Assembly: GCA_035578905.1 (NCBI GenBank)
Contig: JAQJVL010000029.1
Location: 4,543,748-4,607,747 of the forward strand
DNA: 64,000 nt
Direction: 5' to 3'
Origin: Stictocephala bisonia
Lineage: Eukaryota > Arthropoda > Insecta > Hemiptera > Membracidae
Positions 27,561 to 37,522 of the stretch are shown here, one piece after another (the first letter of the stretch is position 1; every line of letters begins with the position of its first letter). The position numbers and the translations under genes were made by a program. The notes below the pieces were generated by a model. The model was not told where the DNA came from and ran no database searches. It worked only from the letters and a program-made list of their open reading frames with translations.

Positions 27561-29847
27561 ATTAAGACAAACCGATTAAACAGTTCAAATTAAAATTCTT
27601 TAAATTCAGTTCAGTGAGACAAAGTAAAAACATTATGTATTTTAGACCTTCCACAAGCAACAGTAAACATAATTAGGGCAACTGAGAATTAATCCTACTG
27701 TATGTTACAAGTCAATCGAACGTAACACATTTGCATTGCAGATCTTCTTTATCCCTGTAGACTAACACCTTGGAAATTCGCATAAGATGTAAATAAGCTT
27801 GCAAATCAAACATTCTATAGTGTTTATAGAACATTGCTTGACGTTGCCTTGGGATCTAGCGAATCTTGGAAGCGTGAGTCTTCCTGATGTTTTTTCTTCT
27901 TTTATTCTAAGGTCAGTTACAAGTATCCTAAGCAACTACCACGTATTGTGCACCTCTACTATTACGTCTTCACGGATCACCCCATTCCTCATTCACAGTT
28001 TTCTAGTCAACCAGTATGTTACAAATTACTGGTGTGACAAACAGGAGAAATGCCAAACTAAGACACTATTTCCATCGCATAAAAAAATCTCTTAATGGTT
28101 TTGAGGATTGTCATTACTGCTGAGTAGAACATGGGGTACAAACTTCATGGAAACAGTGGGAGTCAAATCCGCATGGTGAGAATAATAGTGACCCTTAGCC
28201 CTAGCCCACGGTCATGCTTGTATTACCATGTATTATTTTTTATTAATCAGCTGACCAATTCTGACAGAATGCATAAATATAAATTTTATCCCAGTATTTT
28301 ATCAGCTAAGTGCAATATTTTAAATAAATGTACTACGTAATCACTTATCTAACCGGTAAAAAAAATTCTTTGTTCTTTTTTAATCTGTTTCAACATAATT
28401 CTGGGAATATTTAATTAATTGATACTTCGATTCACTCCTTTGTTGACTAGCTGATGGAATTTGTATTTTGAATTGATAATTCGATAGTGTCAGATCACAA
28501 TAATCAAATGTTGACGTCTATTTTGTAAAATTTGTTCCGGATTCAGAAGAGAAAACACTTTGAGCGTAAAAAAAGTATCTGTTACTGAAAGAGTAATCAA
28601 GGCGATGTCGATCATCGGGAGACATTTTATGGGTGGCTTATTTTAGGTTAAACTCTGGATAAGGAACAAACACGATATTAACAAAATTTCCCCGGTTTCT
28701 AGAGATAATCCAGACCAGCAACGTCCCAATATATTCCAGTCCCAATATATACATACACACAAAGTGTCATCAGTGGACAAAAGTACTGTGAACCTATGTG
28801 TTTTCCTTTTTCCAGTTTTATTAATATGTTGATTTTAAATAATACTATACGAATATAGATTTTTTTTAATTCCTTAATTTATTGCATTATGGTTTGCTTG
28901 TTATTTTTTCTTGTTGCACCCCAGTAGTCTCTGGAGAAAAAAAGAAACTGAATCAAAATTATTGTTTTAATTTTTACCAGACTTAGATGCTTTGCACATG
29001 GTCCAGTTGGGGACAAGGTTGATCCTTTGTTGTCAAAACTTTGTCATTGTGTTGAAGTCGATAATTTCAATGTTTTACTGGACCTTAATGGAAGTACTGA
29101 TACAAACGACGGTCCACCTACCCTGTGGACTCATAAATAACCGTGTTCCTTGAATGTTCTGTTTGTGCCAACAGTTTAAAAGATCGTCAGGTATTTTTTC
29201 CTAGTTCCATGAACGCACTAGTAGGCCTGACTTAAAACTTCTGGGTATGATATTAAATTTATAAAAATAAATTATTGTAAATTTTTATCAGATTTTTGCG
29301 TATTTACTTATAGCCTTTTCCTCTTGCACCTTCCTCCCTTGCAAAGAGATCTGATTATATACTTTTGGTATGAAAAGAATTTTTTTCACTGATCCTTTAG
29401 CACATTTATGTCAATTTTTTTCAAAAATTGAACCAAATGCCGTGATTTTAATAATTCATATTCCTTTTATAGAGGTGTTAAATTTGTAAAAGATTTTATT
29501 TTGCCTCTCTTTAGTACAATATTTTCTATTGGCGGGTGTTACGTTTCAAAATATATATAAAGCGTTTTAATAAAGGATGCCAATACGTGTGTTTAGTTTT
29601 ACAGGTATTTCTGGGCGTGGTTTGAATTTAAAAGTGTATGTGGTTTTAAATTTTGTAACTAATTTACTGACATTCTTCGCTATTCCTATCAGATGTTAGT
29701 TTGTCATAAACGCAAACGTAATTTGTAGAATATAATGTATATATAATATTATTTATTTTTGGTAACTAAGGTTCCACTTTGAGACACCAACTGTCCATCA
29801 AGACTTTAGATCAGTGATTTAACACTAACCGACTCGTTTGTCCTCAG
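27561..29847 (+). other. Intron 1, last part: AT-rich, no gene recognised
   Basis: The frames at 27799-28095 and 28131-28340 lack domains and conserved-looking motifs. The 3' end of the intron has a branch-like CACTAAC (29822-29828) and a pyrimidine-rich acceptor TTTGTCCTCAG ending at 29847. Confidence 0.5.
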
Positions 29848-30023
29848 GTCTGGAACAAGTCGCCGAAAAGTTGATGGGCAGAAGGAAATGGAGGGAGTAC
29901 CAAAAGCTTGTCCTGAGTCACGAAGAAGATTACTCTATGGAGGCCAAGGACTGGGAGCCCACGGACAAGTGTAGCCTCTGCGTGGACCAGGGCGACGGGG
30001 AGACTCAGCACGTCCCTCTGCCG
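29848..30023 (+). CDS. E93: E93 exon 2: conserved N-terminal region with KCSLC motif
   Basis: The exon lies between acceptor TTTGTCCTCAG|GT and donor CCG|GTGGGT. It completes codon 18 and adds 58 codons (residues 19-76). It encodes LEQVAEKLMGRRKW, a charged helix, then DWEPTDKCSLC. The last part matches the DW-x-x-x-x-KCxxC pattern (DWSMDEKCSFC) that I recall from the N-terminus of the long LCOR isoform, and similar segments occur in insect E93/Mblk-1. The two cysteines (59 and 62) could be half of a metal site. The open frame continues past the donor for 13 codons, but that extension has no family similarity. The exon cannot start translation itself because its frame is open into the intron only through a TTG, so an upstream exon is required. 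Confidence 0.9.
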
Positions 30024-30776
30024 GTGGGTGGAACTGAACTTTCTGATCCAGTCTATGTGTGATAGATAGATATGGTATTCTGTGTTCTAGTACGGATGTG
30101 AAAGTTAGGACTGAAGTGTCCTCTCTTACACTTAGGGGGGGTTGGGGGAGTTTGGGGGGTGGTTGGGGGCTAGAGTGCTCGGCCATCTTGAATATATTTT
30201 CTATAAAGGCCAATGTTAAACTGATATAAACGCATATAAATGTTCCAAAGAAAATAATGTTTGTTGTGTTGATTTGTAGGTATTGTAATGAAGAACGTTG
30301 ATTCTTTACGCATTTTTATGGAGAATAGCTTTGGGGTGGACGGAGGTGTTGAGAATGTCAGATCACTGCAGCTGCCTATAACATAGAAAACAAGGATAAT
30401 TGCGATTTTCAAACCAAGGGAGCAACACAAAGTGAACATGTTCATGATGTACGGGGAACATTTTCTACTTTTACTTGTCTGGGAAATTTAAAATTAATTT
30501 GTTGGGTAAAATCTTCTTTATTTCATTAACACTAACTGAACAAATATACAGTAATTAATTTAATTTACTATAACCAAAATAGGGAAACTTTTAAGAGCAT
30601 GCAATAGGACGCCAAACCTAAATCTTAAATACTTCCGTATTTTCCTAAAAAATGTCACCGTAATATTTAGCCAGGCACTTTGTATACATTCCCATTTGAC
30701 TTCGTACACCTACTTTACTACAGCCCAGGTAAGCTTACTCCTTTAGCCTAGGCTATTTCTCAACTTACTCAACTTG
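30024..30776 (+). other. Intron 2, first part
   Basis: It starts with donor GTGGGT. A G-rich tract (30135-30170) follows. No gene was recognised; the minus-strand frames at 29935-30445 are shadows or low-complexity. Confidence 0.55.
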
Positions 30777-31487
30777 ACTATAATCTATGTTTTCCGGTGA
30801 TAACCATGTCAACTTGCTATCTTTACTATCTACAAGATAACCTGGTATAGTATTTCGCCCAAGCTGCACTGAGGAATTGGCATTGGCCCCACATCACGGC
30901 ATTGGCGAAACGTCTGGTTATCTTGTTGACGCGGTTAATTATTAATCTATGTAAATTCATACAAGTATGTTATGTAACCCATCGTTCAGTTTTTGTTTGT
31001 TTTAATACTGGTGTTATGTTGTACAAAACGAAGTTTTATTCTATTTCGTAGGCCTACTCAATTACTAGAAAATGTTGTTTTACATATTTTATAAGAACCT
31101 TTTTATTGATTGGAAAAGTTCATAAAACTCTAGAACTAGTTAGTCAAAGAGTTTATGAGTAACATATTAAAGTTTTGTTATAATCTGACGAGGTGTTTTT
31201 ATTTGAGGATTTTTAAAAAATGAACGCTTTTTTAAAAAGTGTTAGAAATTAGACTCTTTTTTTATTCTCCCTGTGATTTGAAAAAAACTTTAAGAGATAA
31301 AAATGTTCCCTTTTCACTCAAAAAAGCAAAAATAAACAAGGAAATTTGTAAAGTAATTTTTATTTTTCTAGCATTTTTCGTATCTTTACAGTGATGTTTC
31401 AAACTGTAGTGTTTATAATTTTGTCTCCGACAGTTATCTTGTAGATACCACCCTCACGAGGTTGTCACCGGAAAACATAGATTGTAG
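30777..31487. mobile_element. Element bounded by inverted repeats (unclassified)
   Basis: The left arm contains CTATAATCTATGTTTTCCGG (30777-30796) and TATCTACAAGATAAC (30827-30841). The right arm contains their reverse complements, CCGGAAAACATAGATTGTAG (31468-31487) and GTTATCTTGTAGATA (31433-31447). The core ends just inside the left arm with CACTGAGGAATTGGCATTGG ... GGCGAAACGTCTGGTTATCTTG, which resembles the CTGANGA...GAAAC ends of Penelope-like elements but without a convincing stem. No coding region remains between the arms. Confidence 0.5.
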
Positions 31488-31687
31488 CCATGACACCAGT
31501 CTAAGATCTTAAGATTATTCAACTTGTATTAAACATGTATCCACAACGATTAAAAACTGTACCAACGAATAAATGAATTGTGAAAATAAGTTAAATACTT
31601 ACTACGTATGATTTGCAAATGGCTGCGCACAGTTAGTTTACACGGCAGTTGGAATTAGAACGGCAAGTTTATTCATGTCCCGATTTA

Positions 31688-31765
31688 CTGCCAGGCCCAG
31701 TATCTGAGTGGTAAGTTTCAGTCGTACCAACCATGCAAAGTGTGGTTCGAGTTGTCCAAGTGTTT
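31688..31765 (+). mobile_element. Possible degraded tRNA-like SINE head
   Basis: AGTATCTGAGTGGTAAG (box-A-like) is followed 45 bases later by GTGGTTCGAGTTGTCC (box-B-like). No closed cloverleaf and no clear second copy in the window. Weak call. Confidence 0.3.
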
Positions 31766-32235
31766 TATGACACCTGTTTCATGGCGACAATTTGTTTGGA
31801 GTCCAAGAAAATTAGCTTTACTTAGGAAAATTCTGTAATAAATTTGTAAATTACTGTTAGCGATTCTTTAACACCCATAGAATCCTTAGTTTTCGTTACT
31901 AATAGACCTAAATAATATTACAGTTTTATTTGACTTCTGCTATTCATAGAACCGATTGTTTACTTTGCTAGAAAAATACTGTCTTTCCTAAATGATAGTT
32001 TAGTTTTTACAAATGTTTAATTGAATGTGGGCCTACTCTCTTATTGCGGCGCAATGGTCAGATTAAGTAACACTTGCACATTAATAACTCTCGTGGTATC
32101 TTCACTTATTTTTTTGGGCCTTTTTGGAATGTCCCCTTAATTTTTAGCAATGATTTCATCACACGAAGTAGAAAGTTCACACTTATATACATGTGAAGCT
32201 TATATAAGCAAGTAACACGCATAGTTTTTAATCCT

Positions 32236-32300
32236 AACCTAACCAAACCAAACATAACCTAACAAACCATGGTGGAAATGCTTTCGACCTAACCTAAGAT
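32236..32300. repeat. CCTAA-rich degenerate tract
   Basis: Repeated CCTAACC, CCAAACC and CATAACCTAAC motifs, similar to 6968-7050. Short and imperfect. Confidence 0.45.
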
Positions 32301-32758
32301 AAATACCAGAAGGCGCCGATTGATAATTAAAGCAATGACACTGATAATTTTCTTTTAGTTCAAAACCAAGTGACCAATATAAAAGGTACATTGTTTGTAA
32401 GTTTAGTTTAGGTCTAGACTTAGTAGTAAATCTTTACCATATGCGGAGAAATTCCGTAAGATTTCCCATTTTTTACATGAACCTCATGTATATAAATATA
32501 GTCTTCTACATCTGCTGTGAGTACTAAGACCAGCCCAATTCTGCCCATTTTATTTTGCTTAGTATACTGTAAACATATTTTCATATTGCACTATGCAACA
32601 AAATATTGAAACTAAAATTGGCCTACAACATATTTCCACATAGAAACACTGTTTACATTACGTTCATTTATGTCTTAATTAATAATGTATTCTAATTATA
32701 TAATTTACAATAAAACCAATATATTTTTAATTTTTAACTAGGCCTTTCGCCTAGTTAA

Positions 32759-33184
32759 AATTCAAATATCAAACCTACATTCAAAACTACAAACAAATTA
32801 AAAAACAAACTGAATAACCCTAAAGACAAAATTAAAAATGAAAATCTATCAGGAATCTATGAAATTAACTGTGATAACTGCGAAGAAAAATACATAGGAC
32901 AAACCAAAAGAAATTTAAAAATAAGATTCAAAGAACATTTTTCACACATTAAATTTAACAGAGAAGAAAAGTCAGCAGTTGCTAGACATTGTTTGACAAC
33001 AAATCACAATATTAGCAAAGAAAATTCAAAAATAATAAAATCAGTTTCATCTTCTAAATACTTAAATGCCTGGGAAACATATTTTATAAACAAAAGTAAT
33101 TCATCTTTAATGAACAATGAAAATGGACCTATTCAAAATTCTTGTTTATTATCAACTTATTTTATTAAAAATGATACACTCTGA
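32759..33184 (+). pseudogene. GIY-YIG domain remnant of a Penelope-like element
   Basis: An open frame of 141 codons that begins right after an in-frame TAA at the inverted-repeat junction and ends at TGA (33182-33184). It starts with FKTTNKLKNKL, typical of the linker upstream of the endonuclease. Then come SGIYEINCDNCEEKYIGQT (GIY and YIG signatures with the CxxC insertion), RNLKIRFKEH (catalytic-type Arg and helix), SAVARHCLTTNHN, and a conserved-type WETYFI block with the invariant-type Glu. The domain looks intact, but there is no ATG at its head and no reverse transcriptase, so it is a truncated copy and not an active gene. The frame is open to the end, which suggests a fairly young insertion. 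Confidence 0.85.
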
Positions 33185-33301
33185 TATATATACACACTAT
33201 ACATTATTTACAATATATTTATACTTATATTCTTTAAATTATTTACATCTGTTTTCAGAACTAATTATTGTCTTGTTTGTTTACAAATAAAGTTGTGTTG
33301 C

Positions 33302-33345
33302 CTGATGATGCCAGCTTTGCTGGCGAAAGGCCTAGTTAAAAATTA
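33302..33345 (+). ncRNA. Hammerhead-like ribozyme motif of the Penelope-like element
   Basis: CTGATGA (33302-33308) is followed by a T, a perfect 6-bp stem GCCAGC/GCTGGC with a TTT loop (33310-33324), then GAAA (33325-33328) and the palindrome AGGCCT followed by A (33328-33334). The order matches the hammerhead core CUGANGA - stem II - GAA-A - stem III - UH. The additional T before stem II departs from the consensus and I cannot find a good stem I, so catalytic activity is uncertain. Hammerhead motifs in the terminal repeats of Penelope-like elements are established. Confidence 0.5.
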
Positions 33346-33379
33346 AAAATATATTGGTTTTATTGTAAATTATATAATT

Positions 33380-33939
33380 TGAACATATTATTAAGTGACC
33401 AATATCAACTCTCAACTTCACTAATAATAATATATTAATTAATAAAAAAATATATATATCTTGTTGTTAATGCGGTTAAATAAAAATGACAGTTATATAT
33501 AGTCTAGTTAAAAAAAATTGAAAATACAATATTTTTATTTATTGTTTATAAAAATTAAACTACACACTACTCGTCTAGTAAAAATAACTATAATTCTATA
33601 CATACTCGTCAGAAATATATCAAAATATAGTGAACCATTAAAGAAATTATACTCTTTTTAACACTGTATTATTTTTTAAACACATAATTTATTATTTGCT
33701 AATAATTTCCACAAATCAGTTTATTATATTGCGGAATTATTTTTAAATCTATGAGAAAAATAACTGTTGAGAAAAAGACGAGAAACATAGACCTACATAT
33801 CCCGCGAACGTACTGTGCAAATAATAATTCCTTGACATTTTGCAATAAATGTCAAAGCTGGGAGTCTAAAAAGAGGAACTTGGGAAGGTAGTTAGGCATA
33901 GAAAGGAGTTGAGCTTGAATACGTTGGCACAAAACAGCT
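33380..33939 (+). other. Intron 2: very AT-rich spacer
   Basis: AT-rich with no gene or clear repeat. Confidence 0.5.
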
Positions 33940-34235
33940 AATCGCCTGAAGGGAGGGGCGTTATAGAGTAAAAAGCAAACACGGCATTATGAGGCCAAGT
34001 CTAGGCTAGGGCTGTATTGAACTGCTCCTAGACGCTGGGGGCTCGGAAGATGGCGGACTGCAATAACAATGGCGGAAAGGCTCAACTATGCGGGCCTAAT
34101 ATGGCGGTTTTCCGGAAGCCTCGGCTTTCCGTTTCCCGCCTAGACATGCCCACGGTTACGGTCCAATTCCCGTGTCCCGTAGGCAAGGAGTCATTGTGCA
34201 GTGTGTTAGTAAACGAGCGTTGCACTTAATGCCAC
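33940..34235 (+). promoter_or_regulatory. GC-rich island with three ATGGCGG (YY1/Pho-type) motifs
   Basis: In otherwise AT-rich intron 2 this segment is clearly richer in GC and CpG (AGGGAGGGGCG, CGTGTCCCGTAGGC, TTTCCCGCC). It contains ATGGCGG at 34050-34056 (as AAGATGGCGGA), 34069-34075 and 34101-34107. AAGATGGCGG is the classical YY1 and Drosophila Pho recognition sequence. The cluster suggests a regulatory element, for example an alternative promoter or a Polycomb response element. No chromatin evidence is available, and the ATGs have no useful open frames. Confidence 0.35.
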
Positions 34236-37200
34236 GCCACCATCAACTTTCGTGTAAATTAACCACGAAAATAAATTTCCTTCATATTTAGTTTCAATCA
34301 AATATAATATACTCGTACGTTCGAACGATACAAATTAATTGTTTAAAATCTGTATAAGAAAATGAAACTGTGCGACATTACGACAGCCTTTATTATTTTT
34401 GCATACTTTCCTTCCCAAGCTCTATTAATGTATCAACATCTTTGCACTCGTATCAAAATTACGTAAGCTCATTCATTATATTGTAGGCCACCTTTAAACC
34501 CCCATTTCCACCGTAAGACCGTGAATATCGATCAACCTCCTCCCCTCTTTTGAAAAAAATTCATAAGAATTTTCATAAATTACCTAAGCTAAAATATGAA
34601 GGTTGGTTAGAAATAATTAGTGTAAAACGTATACTTTTTATTACTAAATCAATTTAAATTTCTTTATAATTTTAATTAGGTAGGTCGAATAATCAAACGA
34701 CAGATAAATAAAATGTTTTTACCAACTAATAACACAAAGAAGCTGTAGACGAATCTACAAAAAATGAATTTGTTGAAAGGAAAATAGTGAAAATATATGA
34801 GACAAGACAGTAAAGAACAAAACAAAAACGTAGTAAAAGGGAATTAAGAAACAATCAGAAATTAATTAAAACTAACTAAAATTCTTAACTTGTAGGCCTA
34901 CTATAATAATTTTGTATTATTTTCATATGTTTCCCATGGTGTAAAAGAGTAGATTTTAAGGACTTTGAAAAGTACTCAGAATGTTACCAATAAACGCGGA
35001 TAATGTTTTTCCAAAACTGTTCACATTATTTAGTTATTTATTTAAAGTTTAGTTATATTCATACAGTTAACAACACAAGATTTTAACAGTTTACTTTGAT
35101 TTTAGTGCTTCTTAAGCAAATATCCGTGTTGATAATTTGCAAAATAATTACAGAAGTGTTTCCCTGGACCTCTGAAGACCCTATGTAATCACGGCATGGC
35201 CTCCTGACTTGACCCTCAAAGTTGATAGAACTCTGATAATTACAAAATATGCAGTGAATAGAATAATAATTCGTTTGTCAGTTGGCAGAAAGGTAGACCT
35301 GTTAAAACACAGAAGATTTACTAACATTAAACAATTGTGTATGTTACATGACAATTTATATTTTACGGATTTTATTTGGGTAACAATTTGCTAATTCAGT
35401 ACTGGAATATACGAACCCTCAAAGGAACGAGTTTATAAATTTTATCAATAGTTGATTTATTGACAGAACTGTTATTGATAATTTAGTCATAAGCCTATTT
35501 TATCGATAATATCAATATTTTATGTTCCGTGAATCTATACACTTTCGATTTGCTAATTTAGACTTTCAGTTATACTTGAATACCATTTTACAGTAACTGT
35601 AAATATAGATATTTATTAAATAACAATAAACATCTCTTATGCCTTACTTTTAATCTCTTAAGATATAAGAGATATTTTTAAAAAAGATTACTTAAATGAT
35701 GTGAAACTATTCTTTAGTTACTAACCATACGATGTAAAGAACTTCTTAAGCAACCCGAAAAGAAAGGCTTCGGCAACTGGCAGAAGGATCGTTACCGGTC
35801 GGCTAGGACAATTATAGCCACTACGTGCATGAATTATGCATTTCTCGTGCATGCATGCGTGCATCGATGCATCTTGGGCAGGCTGGTGGATGTGGCCAAT
35901 GAAAGAGGCCCAGGCTTCGTCCGTCTCTCGAATGACTTCAGCCCATGAAAGACTTGCGTAACACGACAACGATAAAATAACACAACATAACAATCAATAA
36001 TTTAAATATTTATTTTGATGTTTTACAAACCCATTTTACGCAACGTAGCCTGTGCCTTCCGGCATCAGCCCTACGTACATATAGGACTTCCGGTGACACA
36101 CCCTACATGTATATATATGTGTACCTAATGGTCCTTAAGCAACATATATATTGTGTAACGTCCAGTTATCCACCCGGCACGACATAATAGGACTGAGTAA
36201 CCCATTCAATACTACATATACATACACACTATACATGAGACTACAACGGACAGTCCTATCTCCTTCAATATCCACATTATGACTGGACCCACTCAAATAG
36301 ATCTCACCTCCAGTGATCTACATAACATGCAGCAGATTTGAGATGACTACAACTTTGCCCTATAAATGTTTCCCCTGACTTACCTCCTTCACTTTTAGGT
36401 AGTGCTAGATTTTGATAATAACCTTGCTCCAATAAGAAAAAGTTAAAACTCACTTAAATACAGCATAATCTGGTCATATGACAAGGTCAAACCCCGTTAA
36501 ATAAGCTCTATTAAGACTTATTTCCTGTGTCTTACCACTTTATGTCGAGTTTATAATAAAATAAGAAACTAAACATTAAAACAGGGTGCTGTGCAATACT
36601 TTTACTGTAATATATCATTTTTTAACTAAGTATCCTAGCTTGTTCTATTTAATTGCACTATGTATATAATTTATTATTCTATAATTGTTTTAGTTAAGTC
36701 ATTATTATTAGTTATATTTTTTTAAATATTGACAAGTCATATATTTTGCCTATGTAAATTGAATGTGACTTAATTTGGTGATGCTGCAGGTCGGCTTTTT
36801 ATTTCCCATAGGGATGGATAATAAAGCGTAGAGAACTAGCCCTAAGAGGATCACAGCTTTCAGTTAGTTGTAATAAATATTTACAAATAATTGGGTTTGA
36901 TCACACATCGAAATTATTACAGTAAATAAACATTTACATATGTCGTTACGTTTCTTATATTATTACTGTATACATAAGTAGATACTTTTTCAGTTAGTCA
37001 CAGTTTCTTTTTCAGTGTACGAAGCAACTTGCCCTCCAACGTATTTCTCACGGGTTGTACCCGACAAACGCGTCCATTCCAGTCTACTACCATCCATTTT
37101 TCGACCAAGACCTCCTCACTGTTGACTTCTAGCCTAAGTCACTGGTTGACCTTCTCCCTTTTAAAGCCTATGTCGATTCCCATCACTATCTTCCATCCAG

Positions 37201-37452
37201 AGCCGTTCCTCTCCAGCGTGCTACATCGCTGCCTTTTGTGCTGGTGGCGAATAGTCGAGGCAAGGGTTCGTGAAGAACCGGTATACTTATCCACGATACA
37301 CTTATCATCATGGTTTACTTTCGTTTCAAAATTTGTATTTCTCGCCCTCTACTCAATGAACGTTCTCCATGCAGTGTATGAAAGCTGACATACTCAACTC
37401 AAAGCATCGACATTATAATAAGTGTTACAGCTTTGAAAACTGTACTTTACTA

Positions 37453-37453
<1 letters not shown>
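34236..37453 (+). other. Intron 2: long AT-rich stretch
   Basis: No gene was recognised. 35820-35875 is rich in TGCATG and GCATGC words. The 119-codon frame at 37029-37388 lies in more mixed sequence just before a 68-A run. It is rich in Ser, Thr and Leu, has no recognisable domain and is probably not a gene. Confidence 0.45.

Positions 37454-37521
<68 letters not shown>
37454..37521 (+). repeat. Poly(A) tract of 68 bases
   Basis: An uninterrupted run of about 68 A. It could be the tail of a retroposed sequence that ends near 37453, but I see no AATAAA just upstream and no flanking target-site duplication. An expanded homopolymer is equally possible. Confidence 0.9.

Positions 37522-37522
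<1 letters not shown>

Larger units (their letters stand above)
32694..33379 (+). mobile_element. 5'-truncated Penelope-like retroelement with 58-bp inverted ends
   Basis: A 58-bp perfect inverted repeat (32694-32751 and 33322-33379) flanks a coding remnant with a GIY-YIG endonuclease domain. The right side also carries a CTGATGA-stem-GAAA motif. Penelope-like elements combine a reverse transcriptase with a C-terminal GIY-YIG domain, often have inverted or direct terminal repeats, and often carry hammerhead motifs in them. Here the reverse transcriptase part is missing, and the inverted end abuts the coding remnant directly, as expected for a 5'-truncated insertion with an inverted terminal copy. 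It lies in intron 2 in the sense orientation. Confidence 0.85.

Noticed and set aside
29838..30062. A stand-alone 74-codon gene
   Set aside because: The frame opens at a TTG inside the splice acceptor and runs past a good donor. It is better explained as E93 exon 2.
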